A stretch of DNA of 9,265 nucleotides from Actinomycetes bacterium (GTDB lineage: Bacteria > Actinomycetota > Acidimicrobiia > Acidimicrobiales > Palsa-688). Positions 6,712-9,265 of this stretch are shown here, one piece after another. How positions within the stretch are numbered: position 1 is the stretch's first letter; every line of letters begins with the position of its first letter. Made by a program: the position numbers and the translations under genes. The notes below the pieces were generated by a model. It was given only the letters and a program-made list of their open reading frames with translations, was not told where the DNA came from and made no database searches. The DNA is taken from contig JAKARG010000100.1 of the NCBI GenBank assembly GCA_021819345.1, forward strand, positions 1 to 9,265, given 5' to 3'.

Positions 6712-7665
6712 ATGACCGACCGTGTCGCACCCGGGGCCACGGTCGCCTACCTCGGGCCCGCCGGCACCTTCACCGAGGAAGCCCTGCGGAGCGAGCGAGA
6801 CCTCGCGGAAGCCCGGCTGCTGCCCGAGCGCAGCTTCGCCCACGTGCTCGCTGCGGTGGACGAAGGGCGCGCCGACTTCGGCTTCGTCGCCCTGGAGAAC
6901 GCGATCGAAGGAAGCGTCGTCGCCGCCTTGGACCAGCTCGTGTTCGAGCGGAACCTGTTGATCGTGCGGGAGGTGCTGCTCCCCGTGACCCAGCACCTGC
7001 TCGCAGCGGCCGGCACCGGGCTCGGCGACATCGACCGGGTGGTGTCGTTCCCGGTGGCGACAGCGCAGTGCCGGGCGTGGCTGGCGACGCACCTGCCCGA
7101 CGTGGAGGAGGTGGCCGCCACCTCGACCGCCGAAGCGGTGCGGACCGTCGCCGAGGGGGGTCGGCCCGGCACGGCGGCCATCGGGACCGCTCTCGCCGGA
7201 AGCCTCTATGGTCTGGACCTGCTCGCCTCGGGCATCGAGGACACCGACCACAACGTCACTCGCTTCTGCCTGGTCGCACCCGTAGCTGCCGGGATCCCCG
7301 CACCGAGCGGCCACGACAAGACGACGGTGGTCTGCTTCCAGGCGGCCGACCGCCCGGGAAGCCTGCACGGGATCCTCGGCCAGTTCAGTGCCCGGGACAT
7401 CAACCTCGTGAAGCTCGAGTCCCGCCCGACCAAAAGAGCCCTCGGCGAGTACTGCTTCATCGTCGACTTCGAGGGCCACGTTGCCGACGAAGTGGTGGCG
7501 GACTGCCTCCGGGACCTCCACGTCGCCCTCCGGGAGGTCAAGTTCCTCGGCAGCTACCCCGCCGCCGGCCACCCGAGCGTCGGTCGCCGGCGGGACGCCC
7601 ACGAGGCGTGGGCATCGGCGGACGCCTGGATCGCCTCCATTCGCCGTAGCATCCGCACGCCGTAG
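6712..7665 (+). CDS. pheA: Prephenate dehydratase with ACT regulatory domain
   Basis: Converts prephenate to phenylpyruvate in phenylalanine synthesis; cytoplasmic. 317 residues, normal for a monofunctional enzyme. The catalytic periplasmic-binding-like domain covers about 10-190: GPAGTF at 15-20, LENAIEGSV at 61-69, SFPVATAQC at 112-120, STAEA at 138-142, and IEDTDHNVTRF at 175-185 with the catalytic T183. The ACT domain covers about 204-280, with RPGSLHG at 214-220 and the ESRP motif at 236-239, both tied to phenylalanine feedback inhibition. A 37-residue basic tail follows. Start: ATG 6712 gives the usual short lead into VAYLGP and has a -10-like TATCCT upstream. ATG 6688 adds 8 residues, has GGAGGG 11 nt upstream, and would overlap the larB start codon in a shared CATG. 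The stop codon lies within a 16-bp tandem repeat. Confidence 0.93.
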   Translation: MTDRVAPGATVAYLGPAGTFTEEALRSERDLAEARLLPERSFAHVLAAVDEGRADFGFVALENAIEGSVVAALDQLVFERNLLIVREVLLPVTQHLLAAAGTGLGDIDRVVSFPVATAQCRAWLATHLPDVEEVAATSTAEAVRTVAEGGRPGTAAIGTALAGSLYGLDLLASGIEDTDHNVTRFCLVAPVAAGIPAPSGHDKTTVVCFQAADRPGSLHGILGQFSARDINLVKLESRPTKRALGEYCFIVDFEGHVADEVVADCLRDLHVALREVKFLGSYPAAGHPSVGRRRDAHEAWASADAWIASIRRSIRTP

Positions 7666-7689
7666 CAACCGCACGCCGGAGCAGTCGCC
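7642..7689. repeat. 16-bp tandem repeat across the pheA stop codon
   Basis: Three units with period 16, beginning CGCCGTAGC at 7642, CGCCGTAGC at 7658 and CGCCGGAGC at 7674. The first two differ at one base; the third is degenerate. The period is not a multiple of 3, so the second copy is read in a shifted frame and supplies the pheA TAG. GCCGGAG (7675-7681) can also pair with CTCCGGC (7697-7703), a weak hairpin with a 15-nt loop. Confidence 0.75.
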
Positions 7690-7745
7690 CGCTCCACTCC
7701 GGCTGGGCGAGAACCAGCCGGCGCGGCGGGCAGCCCTTCCCACCC

Positions 7746-7752
7746 GAGAGGA
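7746..7752 (+). promoter_or_regulatory. Ribosome binding site of the nitroreductase gene
   Basis: GAGAGGA ends 5 nt before GTG 7758. It is the clearest Shine-Dalgarno sequence on the plus strand in the window and fixes the GTG start. Confidence 0.75.
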
Positions 7753-7757
7753 ACCAC

Positions 7758-8396
7758 GTGGCCGACGTAGCCCCCTTCGACCTGGAGATCACCGACCGCC
7801 TGCTCTCGACCACCCGGTCGGTGCGCAAGCGCCTCGACCTCGAACGACCGGTGCCACGAGAGGTGGTCCTCGACTGCCTGCGCATTGCCCAGCAGGCACC
7901 GACGGGTAGCAACTCGCAGGGGTGGCGGTTCGTGGTGGTCACCGACCCGTCGCTGCGCTCGGGGCTCGCCGATCTCTACCGGGAAGCCTCCGCCGAGTAC
8001 TTCGCCGGCGCCCGAGCTGGAACCGGCCAGCTCGACCGGGTCCGGGACAGCGCGATCTACCTCCGGGAGAACCTCGAGCGGGTACCGGTGCACGTCATCC
8101 CTTGCATCCTCGGCCGGGCCGACGGCTTGCCGAGCTCGGTGGCCGCAGGCTTCTACGGCTCGATCCTGCCCTCTGCGTGGAGCCTGATACTGGCCCTGCG
8201 CTCCCGGGGGCTCGGCTCGGCGTGGACGACCCTGCACCTCGGCCGGGAGAAGGAGGCCGCAGCCCTCCTCGGCATCCCCGACGAGGTGACCCAGGTCGCC
8301 CTGCTCCCGGTCGCCTACACCCTCGGAACCGACTTCAAGCCGGCCAAGCGCCCGCCAGTGGAGCAGATCGTCCACTTCGACCGCTGGTCGCAATAA
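7758..8396 (+). CDS. Nitroreductase family FMN oxidoreductase
   Basis: 212-residue protein of the nitroreductase fold: FMN-dependent, usually dimeric, using NAD(P)H; the natural substrate is unknown. FMN phosphate-binding basic motif TTRSVRKR at 18-25, then the isoalloxazine-contact segment APTGSNSQGW at 47-56, both standard for the family. In the C-terminal half, PSAWSLILALRSRGLGSAWTT (about 138-158) is the conserved helix and turn next to FMN, and LLGIPDEV at 170-177 matches the family's LGIPE-type motif. The GTG start is fixed by the GAGAGGA site. It follows pheA by 92 bp on the same strand and could be read from the pheA promoter, but there is no evident functional tie. Nothing is truncated. 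Confidence 0.9.
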   Translation: MADVAPFDLEITDRLLSTTRSVRKRLDLERPVPREVVLDCLRIAQQAPTGSNSQGWRFVVVTDPSLRSGLADLYREASAEYFAGARAGTGQLDRVRDSAIYLRENLERVPVHVIPCILGRADGLPSSVAAGFYGSILPSAWSLILALRSRGLGSAWTTLHLGREKEAAALLGIPDEVTQVALLPVAYTLGTDFKPAKRPPVEQIVHFDRWSQ

Positions 8397-8470
8397 GTCG
8401 ATCGGGGCCCGAGGACCGATAGCACGTCTCCGGCCGCCCCCGCGAGGCGCCAGGGCAGGAGGTCCTTCGT

Positions 8471-8499
8471 CACCGACCGGAGCACGGCGCCGGTCGGTG
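8471..8499. terminator. Perfect 10-bp hairpin between convergent genes, candidate bidirectional terminator
   Basis: CACCGACCGG (8471-8480) pairs perfectly with CCGGTCGGTG (8490-8499) around a 9-nt loop. It lies 75 bp after the nitroreductase stop and 7 bp beyond the stop of the convergent small ORF, so it could end both transcripts. There is no T-tract on either side. Confidence 0.5.
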
Positions 8500-8505
8500 C
8501 ACGGC

Positions 8506-8664
8506 TCAGCTGCGGGCAGAGCGCTCCGGCGAGCCGGCGGAGCGGTGGCCGCGCTGGCGATGGCTGGAGGAGACACGCGCCTGGCGGACGAGCCGCCAGG
8601 TCTCCGCCTCGGCACGGCGCTCGGACTGGTAGCTGGTGATCTGGGAGGAGAGGTGGGCGATCAT
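8506..8664 (-). CDS. Small basic protein, 52 residues, unrecognised
   Basis: The ORF starts MIAHLSSQITSYQ and continues with a charged, probably helical stretch (SERRAEAETWRLVRQAR, about 14-30), then a basic S/R/H-rich tail. The pattern of a short helix ending in RLxRQAR recalls small hypothetical proteins of actinomycetes, but this is an impression, not an identification. ATG 8664 is favoured because AAAGAG stands 8 nt upstream and a -10-like GATACT lies farther up. ATG 8700 would add 12 residues with AT-rich codons. Support for being real: a hairpin terminator just after the stop, and a sharply AT-richer stretch (8655-8706) just upstream in a very GC-rich window. Length is against certainty. 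No partner gene is evident; its neighbour upstream on the other strand is tRNA-Ser. Confidence 0.42.
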   Translation of the reverse strand: MIAHLSSQITSYQSERRAEAETWRLVRQARVSSSHRQRGHRSAGSPERSARS

Positions 8665-8701
8665 TTCTTCATCTCTTTCACACGTCGTTGTGTATGTCAT
8701 C

Positions 8702-8733
8702 AGTATCCCCGACCCCGGGCCGAGATCGTCTCG
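8702..8733 (-). promoter_or_regulatory. Candidate promoter and palindrome upstream of the small ORF
   Basis: On the minus strand GATACT (8707-8702) resembles a -10 box and would give a leader of about 30 nt before ATG 8664. Upstream, CGAGA-TCG-TCTCG (8721-8733) is a perfect 5-bp inverted repeat overlapping where the -35 would be, a possible operator. No good -35 is seen. Confidence 0.28.
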
Positions 8734-8963
8734 TTCGTCAGGGCCCGAACCGCTCATCAGGCTCGAGGATCGTGGCTGTTCGAGACCTTGACCGAGGTAG
8801 TCGAGGGGGAGTGAGGACACTTCATGGGGCTGCTCGGCGCACCGCCCCCGTGCCGCCCGCTCGCCAGCGCCACCGGGACGAGGGCGGCCGGCTCCTCGCC
8901 CACGACCCGCAGGGGCCGGAGCGCTATCGTCGGGGTCCTGCCGCCATCCAGGAGGTGGCGCAC
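8734..8963. other. Non-coding stretch before tRNA-Ser
   Basis: No convincing gene on either strand; long open frames here are antisense or out-of-frame shadows of the GC bias and the tRNA. The only candidate signal is the -10-like hexamer described separately. Confidence 0.5.
8925..8930 (+). promoter_or_regulatory. Candidate -10 element of tRNA-Ser
   Basis: TATCGT matches TAnnnT and lies 33 nt upstream of the mature tRNA 5' end, a reasonable distance for a short leader. The -35 region (around 8902-8907) is poor. Confidence 0.3.
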
Positions 8964-9048
8964 GGAGGGATGGCAGAGCGGCCGAATGCGAGGCTCTTGA
9001 AAAGCCTTGGGAGGCGACTCCCCGGGGGTTCGAATCCCTCTCCCTCCG
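8964..9048 (+). tRNA. tRNA-Ser (anticodon UGA)
   Basis: Complete class II cloverleaf of 85 nt. Acceptor stem GGAGGGA (8964-8970) pairs with TCCCTCC (9041-9047); discriminator G9048. Anticodon stem AGGCT (8991-8995) with AGCCT (9003-9007) encloses the loop CTTGAAA, with anticodon TGA at 8998-9000, which reads UCA. A long variable arm (GGGAG...CTCCC, about 9009-9022) is typical of serine tRNA. T-stem GGGGG (9024-9028) pairs with CCCTC (9036-9040, one G-U) around loop TTCGAAT. CCA is not encoded. The 3' half is the likely integration target of the element downstream. Confidence 0.96.
9003..9048. other. Candidate attL at the tRNA-Ser 3' end
   Basis: Tyrosine integrases commonly recombine within the 3' half of a tRNA gene, leaving the tRNA intact on the side next to int. 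Here an int-like frame starts 100 bp downstream. The core cannot be delimited because the partner copy (attR) lies outside the window; the range given is the anticodon 3' stem to the discriminator base. Confidence 0.4.
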
Positions 9049-9097
9049 CTGGTCAGAGGCTTTCTTTGGGCGGGCAGCTCCTGTCCTGAAGGCCTCA

Positions 9098-9119
9098 GTG
9101 GCCATGATGTGGCCATAAT
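9098..9119. repeat. Tandem 11-bp repeat between tRNA-Ser and int
   Basis: GTGGCCATGAT (9098-9108) is followed at once by GTGGCCATAAT (9109-9119), one mismatch. Each unit holds the palindrome TGGCCA. Paired direct repeats beside an attachment site are typical of arm-type integrase or excisionase sites, a role inferred only from position. Confidence 0.6.
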
Positions 9120-9148
9120 CCTTTGGACGAGCGTGCAGCCTCGCCGCC

Positions 9149-9265
9149 GTGCGTGGCAGCATCCGCCAGCGAGGCCCGAAGGTCTGGCAGGTCCGGGTTT
9201 CACTCGGCAAGGACCCCGAGACCGGCCGCTATCGGTACGCGCAGCGCTACTTCAACGGGGCAAGC
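9149..9265 (+). CDS. int: Tyrosine site-specific integrase, N-terminus only
   Basis: The first 39 codons of a frame that runs off the right edge. The sequence begins VRGSIRQRGPKVWQVRVSLG and continues with a DPETGRYRY turn, the arm-type DNA-binding (AP2-like) N-terminal domain seen in integrases of actinomycete phages and integrative elements: a GSIRxRG strand, WQVRV strand, DPxTGxRR turn and a third strand. The catalytic R-H-R-Y domain would lie outside the window. GTG 9149 is the only start after the in-frame TAA at 9116-9118 that precedes the conserved strand; no Shine-Dalgarno sequence is seen. Position 100 bp past tRNA-Ser, pointing away from it, is the standard layout of an integrated element. 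Confidence 0.75.
   Translation, partial: MRGSIRQRGPKVWQVRVSLGKDPETGRYRYAQRYFNGAS

Noticed and set aside
7675..7703. Hairpin as terminator between pheA and the nitroreductase gene
   Set aside because: Only 7 bp of stem with a 15-nt loop and no T-tract; it is partly a by-product of the 16-bp repeat.
8497..8814. 105-codon plus-strand frame
   Set aside because: No motif or ribosome site, and it begins at the edge of the hairpin; the opposite strand has a better small-gene case.
8506..9210. 234-codon minus-strand frame running through tRNA-Ser
   Set aside because: Its N-terminal half is antisense to the tRNA (the familiar RERDSNPRG-type artefact); only the last 52 codons are kept as a candidate gene.

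Overview
The window is very GC-rich, with dense, often overlapping genes and GTG as well as ATG starts. Together with the gene types (HisN-type histidinol-phosphatase, ABC-F protein, actinobacterial-looking PrmA, prephenate dehydratase), this points to a high-GC actinomycete, perhaps one of the Acidimicrobiia. That placement is inference from composition and gene style, not a database result.

Left part (1-4343). Three minus-strand genes are packed as one probable operon, read abcF -> hisN -> MBL-fold hydrolase. The hydrolase runs off the left edge. Divergent from them, with start codons separated by a single base, is a plus-strand prmA-like ribosomal protein L11 methyltransferase gene. Its 3' end overlaps the 3' end of a small minus-strand gene for a two-knuckle zinc-ribbon protein.

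Middle (4344-7665). After about 200 bp with GC hairpins come larC and larB on the minus strand, joined by a GTGA stop/start overlap. They encode two steps of nickel-pincer nucleotide (NPN) cofactor synthesis. LarC is one continuous frame. LarB carries an unusual C-terminal tail of pentapeptide repeats (VPGxV-like, then GASTS) encoded by 15-bp tandem repeats. Divergent from larB, with at most 22 bp between starts, is pheA (prephenate dehydratase with an ACT domain). No larE or larA lies in the window.

Right part (7666-9265). A nitroreductase gene with a clear ribosome binding site follows pheA. A perfect 10-bp hairpin sits between it and a convergent small minus-strand ORF, and is a candidate bidirectional terminator. 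A tRNA-Ser(UGA) gene follows, and 100 bp beyond it begins a plus-strand frame resembling the N-terminal arm-binding domain of a tyrosine integrase, cut by the window end. A mobile element integrated at the tRNA 3' end probably begins here; tandem 11-bp repeats lie between the tRNA and int.

Most of the window is ordinary housekeeping and cofactor metabolism. The points that stand out are the tRNA-int junction, the repeat-built LarB tail, the antisense prmA/zinc-ribbon overlap and the two very tight divergent start regions.
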